A DNA stretch of 36,957 bases, taken from positions 1 to 36,957 of the forward strand of contig JAPLJY010000022.1 in assembly GCA_026388345.1 (NCBI GenBank). Reading direction: 5' to 3'. This stretch comes from Deltaproteobacteria bacterium (GTDB lineage: Bacteria; Desulfobacterota; Syntrophia; Syntrophales; UBA5619). Positions 1 to 9,427 of the stretch are shown here, piece after piece. The stretch's first letter is position 1; each line of letters begins with the position of its first letter. The notes under the pieces are model-generated. The model saw nothing but the letters and a program-made list of their open reading frames with translations, searched no databases and was not told where the DNA came from. The position numbers and the translations under genes are program-made.

Positions 1-2
1 TC

Positions 3-1028
3 GATGCGGGGTTCACCAAGTACACCCCCGTGGGCGGCACGGACGAGCTGAAGGATGCGGTGATCGCCAAGCTCAAGCGCGACAACCGGCTCACCTACAG
101 GCGCTCGGAGGTGGTCGTCTCCTGCGGGGCCAAACATTCGCTCTTCAATGTAAGCCAGGTCCTCTTCGAGGAAGGGGATGAGATTCTGATCCCTTCTCCC
201 TACTGGGTTTCCTATACCGACATCGTCTACCTGACCGGCGCCAAACCCGTGGTCATCAAAACGCGTATCGACGACGGCTTCAAACTTCAGCCCGCGCAAT
301 TGGAAGCGGCCATTACGCCGCGGACCCGGGCGATCATCATCAGCTATCCATCCAATCCGGCCGGCGTCTCCTACAGCCGGAAGGAATTGGAGGCGCTGGC
401 CGAGGTGATCCTCCGGAGGGGGATCATGATCATCTCCGATGATATCTACGAAAAGATCATCTATGACGATCAGCCGTTTTACACGCTGGCATCTCTGAGT
501 GAAGAGCTGAAGCGCATTTCCATCGTGATCAATGGGGTCTCCAAGAGCTATTCCATGACGGGCTGGCGGATCGGTTACACCGCCGGAGCCGAGGAGATCA
601 TCTCCGCCATGACGAAGTACCAGAGCCAGAACACCTCCAATCCCACCTCCATTGCGCAGAAGGCGGCTGTCGAGGCGCTGAACGGACCTCAGGAGAGCGT
701 TGCGTTGATGGCGGCAGAGTTCCAGAAGAGAAGGGATGTCATCGTCGAGAGGCTTACGGCCATCGAAGGGGTTACCTGTCTGAATCCCCAGGGGGCTTTC
801 TATGTCTTTCCCAACGTGGCATACTACTACGGGCGTTCCGGCGGAGGTTCCGTCATCCGCAATTCTGCAGAGATGGCGGCCTACCTTCTGGACGAGGCCA
901 ATGTCGCACTGGTTCCCGGAGGGGATTTCGGTCATGATGATCATATCCGGCTCTCCTATGCGACCTCGATGGAGCAGATCGAAAAAGGGGTGGAACGGAT
1001 CAAGCAGGCCCTCCTGAAACTCCGCTGA
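3..1028 (+). CDS. Class I pyridoxal-phosphate aminotransferase, aspartate aminotransferase-like (5' truncated)
   Basis: The frame is open from the left edge, so the start and roughly the first 60-70 residues lie outside the window. The product is a fold-type I PLP enzyme that probably transfers amino groups between aspartate (or a related amino acid) and 2-oxoglutarate in the cytoplasm. Visible family marks are the SYPSNPAG segment (cofactor and substrate contacts), the SDDIYEKIIYD segment, and SKSYSMTGWRIGY, whose lysine (codon 543-545) forms the Schiff base with PLP. The C-terminal RLSYATS contains the arginine that binds the substrate alpha-carboxylate. The subfamily (aspartate versus aromatic or other) cannot be fixed from this alone. 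The next gene starts about 80 bp downstream on the same strand. Confidence 0.9.
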   Translation, partial: DAGFTKYTPVGGTDELKDAVIAKLKRDNRLTYRRSEVVVSCGAKHSLFNVSQVLFEEGDEILIPSPYWVSYTDIVYLTGAKPVVIKTRIDDGFKLQPAQLEAAITPRTRAIIISYPSNPAGVSYSRKELEALAEVILRRGIMIISDDIYEKIIYDDQPFYTLASLSEELKRISIVINGVSKSYSMTGWRIGYTAGAEEIISAMTKYQSQNTSNPTSIAQKAAVEALNGPQESVALMAAEFQKRRDVIVERLTAIEGVTCLNPQGAFYVFPNVAYYYGRSGGGSVIRNSAEMAAYLLDEANVALVPGGDFGHDDHIRLSYATSMEQIEKGVERIKQALLKLR

Positions 1029-1108
1029 CAGCGCAGGAAAATGAAGAGGGAAAGCAGGTGATCCGCTCTCTTTTATCATGAATGTAAGCATCTCGGAGGG
1101 TGGGAAAT

Positions 1109-2518
1109 ATGGGGGGGATCTTCGGCGTTGTATCGGAAGGGAATTGTGCAAAAGCCCTGTTTTACGGAACGGATTACCATTCCCATCTCGGGACCGAGAA
1201 TGCGGGACTGGCAGTTTACGGGAACGGCGGATTCAGCCACGCCATTCACAGCATCAGCCAGGCCCAGTTCAAGTCCCGGTTTGTCGCGGATTATAAGGGA
1301 ATGTCCGGCGGGATGGGAATCGGGGCGATCGATGACGAATCCCCCCAGCCGCTCATCATCCGTTCGAAATTCGGGACCTACGCAATTGCCGCTATCGGAC
1401 TGATCACGAACAAGGACGACCTGACCCGCAATCTTCTCCGGGAAGGCAGCTCCTTCAGCGAGATGGCCGACGGCGGCGTAAACAGCGTCGAGCTGGTTGC
1501 AAAACTGATCAACCGGGGCGAAAACATTGTCGATGGAATCGTCCGGATGCAGCAGGCCATCGAGGGGTCGGTCTGCCTCCTTTTGATGACCCGGGAGGGG
1601 ATCTATGCGGCGAGGGACCGTTACGGACGCTTTCCTCTGGCGATCGGGAAGGAGGTCTCTCAGGCGGGATCCGCACCCGGCTACGCAGCGGCGACCGAAT
1701 CGAGCTCCTTTTCGAACCTTGGCTATGAGTTGAGCCGTTCACTCGGACCGGGGGAGATCGTCCGCCTGGATCGCGGCGGGATTCATGCCGAATGCGCGGC
1801 CGGTGAAGAGAAACATGTCTGCGCCTTCCTCTGGATCTACACGGGGGATCCGTCCTCGATCTATGAAGGGATCAGCGTCGAAAACGCCCGGGAGCGGTGC
1901 GGCCGGGCCATGGCCCGGGGCGATCAGGTTGAAGCGGATTTCGTCGCGGGCGTCCCCGATTCCGGCGTCGGCCACGCCATAGGTTATGCCATGGAATCCG
2001 GCCTTCCGTACCGCCGGCCCCTGGTCAAATACACGCCGGGATATGGGCGAAGCTACACGCCTCCCTCCCAGGACATCCGGGATCTTGTGGCGACGATGAA
2101 GCTCTGCGCCGTTCGGGATGTGATCCGGGGAGGCCGGATGGTGATGTGCGATGACTCGATCGTCCGGGGAACGCAGCTCAAGAATTACACAATCCGGAAG
2201 CTCTGGGACAACGGTGCGAAAGAGATCCACATCCGTCCGGCCTGTCCGCCTCTGATGTTTCCCTGCCGATTTGCCTCTTCCACGCGGACAACCGCCGAGC
2301 TGGCTTCCCACCGGGCGATCCGCGCCCTCGATGGCGAAAAAATGGAATGTATCGACGATTACCTTGACCATACGTCTGAACGGTACCGGAGGATGATCGA
2401 ATGGATCCGGCAGGATCTGAATGTAACGTCCCTCAAATACATTCATCTCGATGATATGATTGAGGCCATCGGCCTGCCGGCGGAACAGCTCTGTCTCTAC
2501 TGCTGGCGCGGCCGGTAG
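1109..2518 (+). CDS. PurF-like amidophosphoribosyltransferase paralogue with degenerate glutaminase site
   Basis: The 469-residue protein follows the PurF layout: an N-terminal class II glutaminase (Ntn) domain, then a phosphoribosyltransferase domain. The PRPP-binding loop is present (MCDDSIVRGTQ, about residues 344-355). The four cysteines that bind the 4Fe-4S cluster in Bacillus-type PurF have counterparts in HVCAF, FPCRF and the terminal CLYC. The glutaminase site is not conserved. Start MGGIFG replaces the expected MCGIxG, so the nucleophilic Cys is Gly. The usual HRGQ motif reads HLGT, and the oxyanion HNGN segment reads AIGL. I chose ATG 1109 because GGAGGG lies 8 bp upstream; a GTG at 1100 is in frame. 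It may use ammonia or have another role; the true purF is expected elsewhere. Confidence 0.8.
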   Translation: MGGIFGVVSEGNCAKALFYGTDYHSHLGTENAGLAVYGNGGFSHAIHSISQAQFKSRFVADYKGMSGGMGIGAIDDESPQPLIIRSKFGTYAIAAIGLITNKDDLTRNLLREGSSFSEMADGGVNSVELVAKLINRGENIVDGIVRMQQAIEGSVCLLLMTREGIYAARDRYGRFPLAIGKEVSQAGSAPGYAAATESSSFSNLGYELSRSLGPGEIVRLDRGGIHAECAAGEEKHVCAFLWIYTGDPSSIYEGISVENARERCGRAMARGDQVEADFVAGVPDSGVGHAIGYAMESGLPYRRPLVKYTPGYGRSYTPPSQDIRDLVATMKLCAVRDVIRGGRMVMCDDSIVRGTQLKNYTIRKLWDNGAKEIHIRPACPPLMFPCRFASSTRTTAELASHRAIRALDGEKMECIDDYLDHTSERYRRMIEWIRQDLNVTSLKYIHLDDMIEAIGLPAEQLCLYCWRGR

Positions 2519-2693
2519 GGGATGCGTTTAAGATCCGTAGCAGCGTGATGTTGACCATGCCGGTCCGGGCGGGACATGCCGCCGTCACCGCGGGCAAATC
2601 CTTCCGCAGGAAATTACCCATTGATCGTCCTGATACCTTCATGTTATAGTTTTTATATGGCGATATGCCATGATGTGCGGTTAAGCAGGTGAT

Positions 2694-3794
2694 TTGAAAA
2701 CGGCGGGGTGCGTCTTGAGTCCGGAGATCCGAAGAAGAAAGACGAAATCCATTGATCTCGGGGGTGTCCGGATCGGCGGCGACGCACCGATCGTGGTCCA
2801 GTCCATGACCTCCTGCGATACCCGCGATGTCCGGACAACGGTAGCGCAGATCCACGCGCTGGAGGAGGTAGGCTGTGAAGTCGTCCGTATCGCTGTTCCC
2901 GATGAAGCGGCCGCAGCGGCCATCCATGAGATCCGTTCCCGGATCCATATCCCCCTGATCGCCGATATCCATTTCCGGTATCCGCTGGCCCTTCTGGCCA
3001 TGAATCATGGCGCGGATGGCATCCGAATCAATCCCGGCAATATCTCCGCAGACGGCATCCGCCGAATCGTGGGTATGGCCAAGGCAAACCGGAAGGTCAT
3101 CCGGATCGGGATCAATGCGGGGTCTCTGGAGAAGGAGATCGCCGTTCGCCACGGCGGGCCGACCTCGGAGGCGCTGGTGGAGAGCGCCTTGAAGAACATC
3201 CGCCTCCTGGAGGAGATGGATTTTGACTTGATCAAACTCTCGTTGAAATCCTCCGATGTGAAGAAGACGATCGAAGCCTACCGCGCTGTTTCCGTAAAGA
3301 CCGATTATCCCCTCCATCTCGGCGTCACGGAGGCGGGCACCCTCATTCAATCGGCAATCAAATCCGCAATCGGTATCGGAACCCTGCTGTATGAAGGCAT
3401 CGGCGACACAATCCGGGTTTCCGTGACCGGTAGTCCCGTGCCCGAAATCGGTCTGGCGTACGGCATCCTGCGGGCGCTCGATATTCGCCGGGAAGGTCCG
3501 GACATCGTCTCCTGCCCGACCTGCGGCCGCTGCGAGATCGATCTTGCGGGTCTGGCCGAACAGGTGGAAAGGGAGCTCCGGGGGATGAAGACTCCGATGA
3601 AAATCGCCCTCATGGGCTGCGTTGTGAACGGGCCGGGGGAGGCCGCGGAGGCGGACATCGGTATTGCCGGCGGAAAGGGCGCCGGGATGCTGTTCAAGAG
3701 AGGGAAGATTGTGCGCAAGATCCGGGAAGAGGAGTTTGTCCCGGTTCTGCTGGAAGAGATCCGGAAGATGGAGCGAGATCTTTGTAAATCGTGA
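2694..3794 (+). CDS. ispG: 4-hydroxy-3-methylbut-2-enyl diphosphate synthase (flavodoxin/ferredoxin)
   Basis: IspG (GcpE) reduces methylerythritol cyclodiphosphate to HMBPP in the non-mevalonate isoprenoid pathway. The 366-residue protein has the N-terminal TIM-barrel with GGDAPIVVQSMT, ADIHF and GIRINPGNI. The C-terminal Fe-S domain follows, with cluster cysteines in SCPTCGRC (about residue 273) and GCVVNGPGE (about residue 308), where the glutamate is the fourth ligand. The length matches short bacterial IspG without the plant insertion. The start is probably TTG at 2694, preceded by a modest AGCAGGTGA ribosome site; an internal TTG nearby is possible. It is transcribed alone, with 175 bp upstream and 227 bp downstream of it. 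Confidence 0.96.
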   Translation: MKTAGCVLSPEIRRRKTKSIDLGGVRIGGDAPIVVQSMTSCDTRDVRTTVAQIHALEEVGCEVVRIAVPDEAAAAAIHEIRSRIHIPLIADIHFRYPLALLAMNHGADGIRINPGNISADGIRRIVGMAKANRKVIRIGINAGSLEKEIAVRHGGPTSEALVESALKNIRLLEEMDFDLIKLSLKSSDVKKTIEAYRAVSVKTDYPLHLGVTEAGTLIQSAIKSAIGIGTLLYEGIGDTIRVSVTGSPVPEIGLAYGILRALDIRREGPDIVSCPTCGRCEIDLAGLAEQVERELRGMKTPMKIALMGCVVNGPGEAAEADIGIAGGKGAGMLFKRGKIVRKIREEEFVPVLLEEIRKMERDLCKS

Positions 3795-3819
3795 TCCCTT
3801 TGCGCGCTGGACATTTTTC

Positions 3820-3915
3820 GACCCTGCGCCTCCTCGCTTCGCTGCAAAGACGAAACTCGCGCTCCGCGCTCAAACAGTCGTCTTTGCGGGCGCTACGCTG
3901 CGGGAGCAGGGGGCC
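3820..3915. repeat. Intergenic palindromic repeat candidate
   Basis: Between ispG and proS there is a perfect 10-bp inverted repeat, GCAAAGACGA at 3844-3853 and TCGTCTTTGC at 3878-3887. The intervening bases contain a smaller GCGC-TCC-GCGC hairpin. The flanks (cctcgcttcgctg on the left, gctacgctgcggg on the right) add further self-complementarity. The structure resembles dispersed REP-like palindromes of deltaproteobacterial intergenic regions. No T-run follows it, so a plain intrinsic terminator is less likely. That it is dispersed is an inference, since only one copy is in this window. Confidence 0.4.
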
Positions 3916-4021
3916 CCGATAAATCTCCAATGCGCGTTTCCGGGATACGATTTTCAATTTACGCAAAGGTCTCGGAGCATGATTCCGGACGAAATGGAGA
4001 TTGTTAGAATAAGGAGGTGTC

Positions 4022-5731
4022 ATGCGTTATTCGGAGATGTTCCTGCCCACGGGAAGGGAGGTTCCTTCCGATGCGGAACTGATCAGCCACCAGCTCATGA
4101 TCCGGGCAGGCCTGATGAGAAAACTAACCAGCGGCGTTTATTCCTATCTTCCCCTGGGTTACCGGGTGATCCGCAAGTTCGAACAGATCGTCCGGGAGGA
4201 GATGAACCGTGCAGGCGCCCAGGAGGTCTTTCTGCCGATGGTGCAGCCAGCCGAACTCTGGCAGGAGTCGGGGCGATGGTTGCATTACGGAAAGGAACTG
4301 CTCCGTTTCCGAGATCGACACGATCGGGAGTGTTGTCTGGGGCCCACCCATGAAGAGGTGATCACCGATCTGGTCCGGAATGAAATCAAAACCTACCGGC
4401 AGCTTCCCCGGAATCTCTATCAGATCCAGACGAAATTCCGCGACGAGATCCGGCCGCGGTTCGGGGTGATGCGCTGCCGGGAATTCGGCATGAAGGACGC
4501 CTACAGTTTCGATACGGACGAAGCGGGCGCAGAGGTCAGTTACCGGAAGATGTTCGAGGCCTATCAGCGGATCTTCACCCGTTGCGGCCTGAAATTTCGT
4601 CCAGTGGAGGCGGACTCGGGAAGCATCGGTGGAAGGTATTCCCACGAATTCATGGTGATGGCCGATTCCGGCGAGGATGCAATTTGTTTATGCACCGCCT
4701 GTGACTATGCGGCGAATCTGGAAAAAGCGGAGATTTCCCAACCTGCGGGAACAGGGGCGGAAGCGAAGGCCCTTCCCATGGAGGAGATTCACACCCCGGG
4801 GGTCAGGACCATTGAGGAGGTCTGCGGTTTTTTAGGTGTGGCGCCGGAAGCGGTCGTCAAGACCCTGATCTTTTCGGCGGAGGGAACGGCCGTGGCCGTT
4901 CTGATTCGGGGGAACCAGGAGGTCAACGAGGCCAAGGTCAGAAATTATCTCGGTTGTGAATCCCTGGAACTGGCTGATGAAGAGCTGATCCGGAAGGTCA
5001 CCGGGTCCCCCCGCGGATTTGCAGGCGCCGTTGGCATCCGGGCCCGGGTCATTGCCGATTATTCGCTCCTGGGGATCACCGATTGTGTCATGGGGGCCAA
5101 CCGTGAGGATTACCACCTCTGCCATGTGAAGCCCGGCCGGGACTTCCCGATTGCGGACTATGCGGATCTCCGCATGATCCGGGAATCCGATCCCTGTCCG
5201 AGCTGCGGGGGAGAGGTGCGATTTGCACGCGGCATCGAGGTGGGCCATGTCTTCAAACTGGGAACAAAATACAGCAAGGCCATGAAAGCGGTCTTTCTGG
5301 ACCAGAGCGGAAAAGAAAAGATCATGGTGATGGGCTGTTACGGAATCGGCATCGGCAGAACGGTCGCTGCGGCCATCGAACAGAATCATGATGCGGATGG
5401 GATCGTCTGGCCCCTGCCGCTCGCCCCTTATGCAGTGATCATCACCCCGGTGAACGTCAATGAAAAGACGCTCTCCGACGCGGCGGAGGAACTTTACCGC
5501 ATCCTGACTGAAAATGGTGTGGAAGTGATCGTCGATGACCGGGACGAGAGGGCCGGCGTCAAATTCAAGGACGCCGATCTGATCGGAATACCCTATCGCG
5601 TTACGGTGGGTCCCAAGAGGCTGGCCGAAGGAAAGATGGAAATCAAAAACCGGCGATCCGGAGAGATCGCGATCCTGCCGGCTTCCGAGGTTGCCCCGTT
5701 TCTCATGGCCCGCATTCGAGAAGGACTGTAG
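4022..5731 (+). CDS. proS: Prolyl-tRNA synthetase, bacterial type with editing insertion
   Basis: ProS charges tRNA-Pro with proline in the cytoplasm. The 569 residues match the bacterial form of about 570. Class II motif 2 reads [17 protein letters not shown], and motif 3 lies in [17 protein letters not shown]. The GPTHEEV segment is the ATP/proline-site signature. Between motifs 2 and 3 lies the YbaK-like INS editing domain (about residues 235-400). The C-terminal anticodon-binding domain includes [19 protein letters not shown]. The start ATG has a strong AAGGAGGTGTC leader. The next gene begins 5 bp after the stop, so the two are very probably cotranscribed. A tRNA-Pro gene lies about 4.3 kb downstream, which is probably coincidental. 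Confidence 0.98.
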   Translation: MRYSEMFLPTGREVPSDAELISHQLMIRAGLMRKLTSGVYSYLPLGYRVIRKFEQIVREEMNRAGAQEVFLPMVQPAELWQESGRWLHYGKELLRFRDRHDRECCLGPTHEEVITDLVRNEIKTYRQLPRNLYQIQTKFRDEIRPRFGVMRCREFGMKDAYSFDTDEAGAEVSYRKMFEAYQRIFTRCGLKFRPVEADSGSIGGRYSHEFMVMADSGEDAICLCTACDYAANLEKAEISQPAGTGAEAKALPMEEIHTPGVRTIEEVCGFLGVAPEAVVKTLIFSAEGTAVAVLIRGNQEVNEAKVRNYLGCESLELADEELIRKVTGSPRGFAGAVGIRARVIADYSLLGITDCVMGANREDYHLCHVKPGRDFPIADYADLRMIRESDPCPSCGGEVRFARGIEVGHVFKLGTKYSKAMKAVFLDQSGKEKIMVMGCYGIGIGRTVAAAIEQNHDADGIVWPLPLAPYAVIITPVNVNEKTLSDAAEELYRILTENGVEVIVDDRDERAGVKFKDADLIGIPYRVTVGPKRLAEGKMEIKNRRSGEIAILPASEVAPFLMARIREGL

Positions 5732-5736
5732 CCCCC

Positions 5737-7878
5737 ATGCTCCGCATCAACGACATCCTGGATAAGGTCCAGTCTTATCTCTCCCCAGCCGAAATCGGGA
5801 TGATCGAAAAGGCATACATTTTTTCTGCGTCTGTTCATCAGGGGCAAATCCGCCTCTCCGGCGAGCCCTATCTGACCCATCCCATGGAGGTCTGCGGGAT
5901 TCTGGCGGACATGAAACTCGATGCGGCCACAATTGTGACGGGACTTCTGCACGATACGGTGGAAGATACCCTTGCCACGCTGGAACAGGTCGAAGAGGCC
6001 TTCGGCAAGGAGGTGGCGTTTCTCGTCGACGGATTGACGAAGATCAGCAAGATCACCCTCGGCAATCAGGAGGAGAGGCAGGCGGAAAATTTCCGGAAGA
6101 TGATCCTGGCGATGTCGTCCGATATCCGGATTCTTATCATCCGTCTGGCGGACCGGATCCACAACATGCGGACGCTCGAGTTTCAGACGCCCGACCGGCA
6201 GCTCTACATCTCAAAAGAGACTCTTGAACTCTATGCGCCCTTGGCCAACCGCCTGGGCATCAACTGGATGAAAATGGAGTTGGAGGACCTCTCCTTCCGC
6301 TATCTCGACTTTGATGCCTACAATGAGCTTGCCAGAAGGATCGTAAAAAAACAGGAGAAACGGAATCAGTATGCCGAGGAGGTGAAGGGAATCATCTGCC
6401 GGGAGATGGAACGTTTCGGTATCCGGGGCGAGGTGGAGGGAAGGGCAAAACATTTCTACAGCATCTACACGAAGATGAAGGAGCAGCACATCGATTTCGA
6501 CGAGGTTTATGACCTCACAGCATTCCGGATCATTCTCGATTCGGACAAGGATAAGGACTGCTATGAGGCCCTGAGCATGGTCCATGCCCTCTGGATGCCC
6601 GTTCCCGGGAGGTTCAAGGATTATATCGCCATGCCAAAGGCCAACCACTATCAGTCCCTCCACACAACGGTGATCGGACCTTATGGGGAGAGGGTCGAGA
6701 TCCAGATCCGGACCCGGCCGATGCATGAATGGGCGGAAGAGGGGATTGCCGCCCACTGGCGCTATAAGGAAGGCCGCGTTTTCTCGAGCGATGATGACCA
6801 GATCAAGAGGCTCCGGGATCTTTTGGATGCGCAGCAGGAGATCAAGAATCCCCGTGAGTTCATGTCCAATCTGAAGGTGGCCCTGTTCCCGGAGGAGGTC
6901 TATGTATTCACCCCGAACGGGGATGTGAGATCCTTTCCGAAAGGGGCGACACCCATCGATTTCGCCTACAGCATCCATACGGATATCGGCAACCAGTGCA
7001 TCGGCGCCAAGGTGAACCGGAGCATCGTGCCCCTGAAATATCAGATGCGGAACGGAGATACGATCGAGATCATCACCCAGGCAGGCCATCACCCCAGCAA
7101 GGATTGGCTGAAGTATGTGGTCACTTCCCGGGCCATGGCGAAGATCCGAAACTGGGTCAAGACGGAGGAACGCAAGAAGAGCGTCGCCCTTGGCCGGGAT
7201 CTGTTGGAGAAGGAGTTCAAGAAACACCACCTGAAGTTTGGCACAATTTCAAGATCATCGGAAATGAAGCAGATATTTAAGGAATACCATATCGATTCCC
7301 TTGAAGATCTGCTGGCCTTTGTCGGTTACGGAAGGGTATCGCCCAAGCATGTGGTTCATCATTTCCTGCCGGAGGAGGAGGTCAAAAAGGAGGAGCCGCT
7401 TGACCGGACGAGAAAAAAGGGTGCGGGGGCTGAACCGATCGGCGTGTCGTTGACCGGGATCGATGATATCATGGTCCGGTTTGGAAAATGCTGCGATCCG
7501 ATCCCCGGCGACGAGATTGTCGGTTACATCTCGCGTGGACGGGGGATCACGGTTCATACAGCCAACTGCACGCACGTCCGGGATATGGATCCCGAACGGC
7601 TGGTGGACGTTCACTGGGACATCCGTGAAAAAAGGGAATATCCGGTCCAGATGAGGATCGTCTGCCATGACAAGAAGGGGGCCCTCGCCGATATCAGCGC
7701 CGCCATCTCCTCTCTGGATGTCAACATCACCCATGCGGAGATCAACACGGCTCAGGATGGACAGGCCAATTGCGAATTCGGTGTCAATGTTAACGATTTA
7801 AATCAGTTCAATAAGATTATTGCGGTCATCAGAAAATTACGGGGGGTCATCTCCGTGGAGAGACTCTGGCGATCCTAA
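5737..7878 (+). CDS. rel: Bifunctional (p)ppGpp synthetase/hydrolase, RelA/SpoT family
   Basis: This 713-residue long RSH enzyme makes and degrades the stringent-response alarmone (p)ppGpp. The N-terminal HD hydrolase domain is intact (THPMEV, LLHDTVEDT, RLADRIHNMRT), which argues for active hydrolysis. The synthetase domain carries the RFKD motif (RxKD, typical of bifunctional enzymes rather than monofunctional RelA) and HTTVIGPYGERVEIQIRT. A TGS domain follows (YVFTPNGDVRSFPKGATPIDFAY), then a conserved cysteine segment (GKCCDPIPGD) and a C-terminal ACT/RRM domain from about residue 640. It sits 5 bp after proS and is probably in its operon. It appears to be the sole long Rel type of many deltaproteobacteria, which is why I use rel rather than relA or spoT. 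Confidence 0.95.
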   Translation: MLRINDILDKVQSYLSPAEIGMIEKAYIFSASVHQGQIRLSGEPYLTHPMEVCGILADMKLDAATIVTGLLHDTVEDTLATLEQVEEAFGKEVAFLVDGLTKISKITLGNQEERQAENFRKMILAMSSDIRILIIRLADRIHNMRTLEFQTPDRQLYISKETLELYAPLANRLGINWMKMELEDLSFRYLDFDAYNELARRIVKKQEKRNQYAEEVKGIICREMERFGIRGEVEGRAKHFYSIYTKMKEQHIDFDEVYDLTAFRIILDSDKDKDCYEALSMVHALWMPVPGRFKDYIAMPKANHYQSLHTTVIGPYGERVEIQIRTRPMHEWAEEGIAAHWRYKEGRVFSSDDDQIKRLRDLLDAQQEIKNPREFMSNLKVALFPEEVYVFTPNGDVRSFPKGATPIDFAYSIHTDIGNQCIGAKVNRSIVPLKYQMRNGDTIEIITQAGHHPSKDWLKYVVTSRAMAKIRNWVKTEERKKSVALGRDLLEKEFKKHHLKFGTISRSSEMKQIFKEYHIDSLEDLLAFVGYGRVSPKHVVHHFLPEEEVKKEEPLDRTRKKGAGAEPIGVSLTGIDDIMVRFGKCCDPIPGDEIVGYISRGRGITVHTANCTHVRDMDPERLVDVHWDIREKREYPVQMRIVCHDKKGALADISAAISSLDVNITHAEINTAQDGQANCEFGVNVNDLNQFNKIIAVIRKLRGVISVERLWRS

Positions 7879-7975
7879 AGCAGAGGCCGGGTGTCTTTTC
7901 CCGATGATTCAAATTGACAGCCGGCAGTCGCTTGCTGTATGAATCGCAAACGTTTTGAAGCACGGAAAGGAAGCG

Positions 7976-8689
7976 ATGGCGTTCATGAATGGATGGCTGG
8001 TGAAATATGGGATTTTCACACTGATGATGCTCCTGTTTTGCATGACCCCCCTGACCGGAGCGGGGGCGCAGCAAAAGAATGCATATTTGGTTTTAATAGA
8101 CCCGGCGCACGGTGGAGGGGATCCCGGCGTGGTTTCGGATAAACTGCGGGAGAAGGACCTGACCATGAACATTGCCCTCCTGATCCGCCAAGAGGCGCAA
8201 AAAAAACCGGGCCTTCAGGTACAATTGACGCGTTCGGCGGACAGGGGAATGACGATTGCGGAGAGGGTCAAAGCGGCAGAGACGATGAAAGCGGACTGTC
8301 TGCTCAGCCTTCATGTCAATGCCGGTTTCGGAAAAAAATCGACTGGCTACGAGATCTATTTCCCGGGATTTCGGCAGGCCGTATCCGGAGGCGGGGATTC
8401 ATCGCCCATCATCAAGGATATGGCACGGAATAAATCCCTGAACGATTCCGTACGGCTTGCACAACAGATCCAGTCAGGTCTGGAAACTGTTTTCCCTCGC
8501 AAGGGGCGCGGTTTGCGTGATGCTCCCAGCCCATTGCTGGACGGATTGACCATTCCCGGACTGGTCGTTGAGATTGGCTTTGCAACTCACCCGGACGACC
8601 GAAAAAAACTGACCGAACCCGAAACACAGAGGGCCATTGCTAGCGCCGTGGTGAAGGGTTTGCAAAACTTTATTTCAAAGGCGCCTTAA
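7976..8689 (+). CDS. N-acetylmuramoyl-L-alanine amidase (Amidase_3), exported
   Basis: A zinc amidase that cleaves the bond between N-acetylmuramic acid and L-alanine in peptidoglycan. An N-terminal signal peptide is visible: a short basic start, a hydrophobic run GIFTLMMLLFCM, then TGAGAQ. The catalytic domain has the zinc ligands and catalytic glutamate in DPAHGGGDPG (His), REKDLTMN (Glu), LLSLHVNAG (His) and VVEIGFATHPDD (Glu). I chose ATG 7976 because AAAGGA lies just upstream; an in-frame TTG at 7955 is less likely. At 237 residues it is little more than the catalytic domain, without an AMIN or SPOR module. The rph gene follows 12 bp later. Confidence 0.92.
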   Translation: MAFMNGWLVKYGIFTLMMLLFCMTPLTGAGAQQKNAYLVLIDPAHGGGDPGVVSDKLREKDLTMNIALLIRQEAQKKPGLQVQLTRSADRGMTIAERVKAAETMKADCLLSLHVNAGFGKKSTGYEIYFPGFRQAVSGGGDSSPIIKDMARNKSLNDSVRLAQQIQSGLETVFPRKGRGLRDAPSPLLDGLTIPGLVVEIGFATHPDDRKKLTEPETQRAIASAVVKGLQNFISKAP

Positions 8690-8701
8690 GAGGACCCGAG
8701 C

Positions 8702-9427
8702 ATGGGAAGACCTGACGGCAGGACCTGGGACCGAATGCGGAATTTTCGGATCACGCGGCCATATCTTCATTTCGCGGAAGGCTCCGTCCTGATAGAGATG
8801 GGCTATACAAAGGTGATCTGTGCGGCCACGATTGAGGACACAGTCCCTCCCTTTCTCAAAAATTCCGGCCGGGGCTGGCTGACAGCGGAATATTCGATGC
8901 TGCCCGCCGCGACGCAGAAAAGGTCCAAACGCGAATCGACCAGCGGCCGGATCGGGGGAAGGACCCATGAGATACAGCGTCTGATCGGCCGTTCGCTCAG
9001 GGCTGTAACCGATTTGCAGAGCTTTGGCGAACGGACCATTACGATCGATTGCGATGTCATTCAGGCTGACGGAGGAACACGCACAGCGGCCATTACGGGG
9101 GGCTTTGTCGCCCTTGTTGATCTTTTCCGGAAGTTGAAAGAACGGGGTGTAGTGGGTTTTATCCCCGTCAGGGATTATGTTTCGGCCATCAGCGTCGGTA
9201 TCGTGGAGGGTGAGATTAGACTCGATCTGGCTTACGAGGAGGATTCGATGGCGGAAGTCGACATGAATTTTGTGATGACCGGCAGCGGTCTATTCATAGA
9301 GGTCCAGGGGACCGCGGAGAATTTGCCTTTTGACCGCGATCGCCTTTCCGCCATGACGGACCTTGCCGCCGCCGGGATCGCAGACCTTACCCGGAAGCAG
9401 CGGGAGATCCTCGGAGGGCTGAGCTGA
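8702..9427 (+). CDS. rph: Ribonuclease PH
   Basis: RNase PH is a phosphorolytic 3'-5' exoribonuclease that trims tRNA 3' ends and forms hexameric rings. The 241 residues cover the whole family length. Signatures are the opening [44 protein letters not shown] with the phosphate-binding arginines, and [19 protein letters not shown]. An AAGAGGA ribosome site precedes the ATG. The stop overlaps the proposed CTG start of the downstream NTP pyrophosphatase, so the two are probably translationally coupled. The rph-rdgB pairing is common in bacteria. The tRNA-Pro gene that follows could be a substrate of this enzyme. Confidence 0.97.
   Translation: MGRPDGRTWDRMRNFRITRPYLHFAEGSVLIEMGYTKVICAATIEDTVPPFLKNSGRGWLTAEYSMLPAATQKRSKRESTSGRIGGRTHEIQRLIGRSLRAVTDLQSFGERTITIDCDVIQADGGTRTAAITGGFVALVDLFRKLKERGVVGFIPVRDYVSAISVGIVEGEIRLDLAYEEDSMAEVDMNFVMTGSGLFIEVQGTAENLPFDRDRLSAMTDLAAAGIADLTRKQREILGGLS

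Noticed and set aside
1739..2446. Long minus-strand frames opposite purF-like, ispG, rel, portal and capsid genes
   Set aside because: Antisense shadows of high-GC coding regions. The + strand proteins have clear family motifs.
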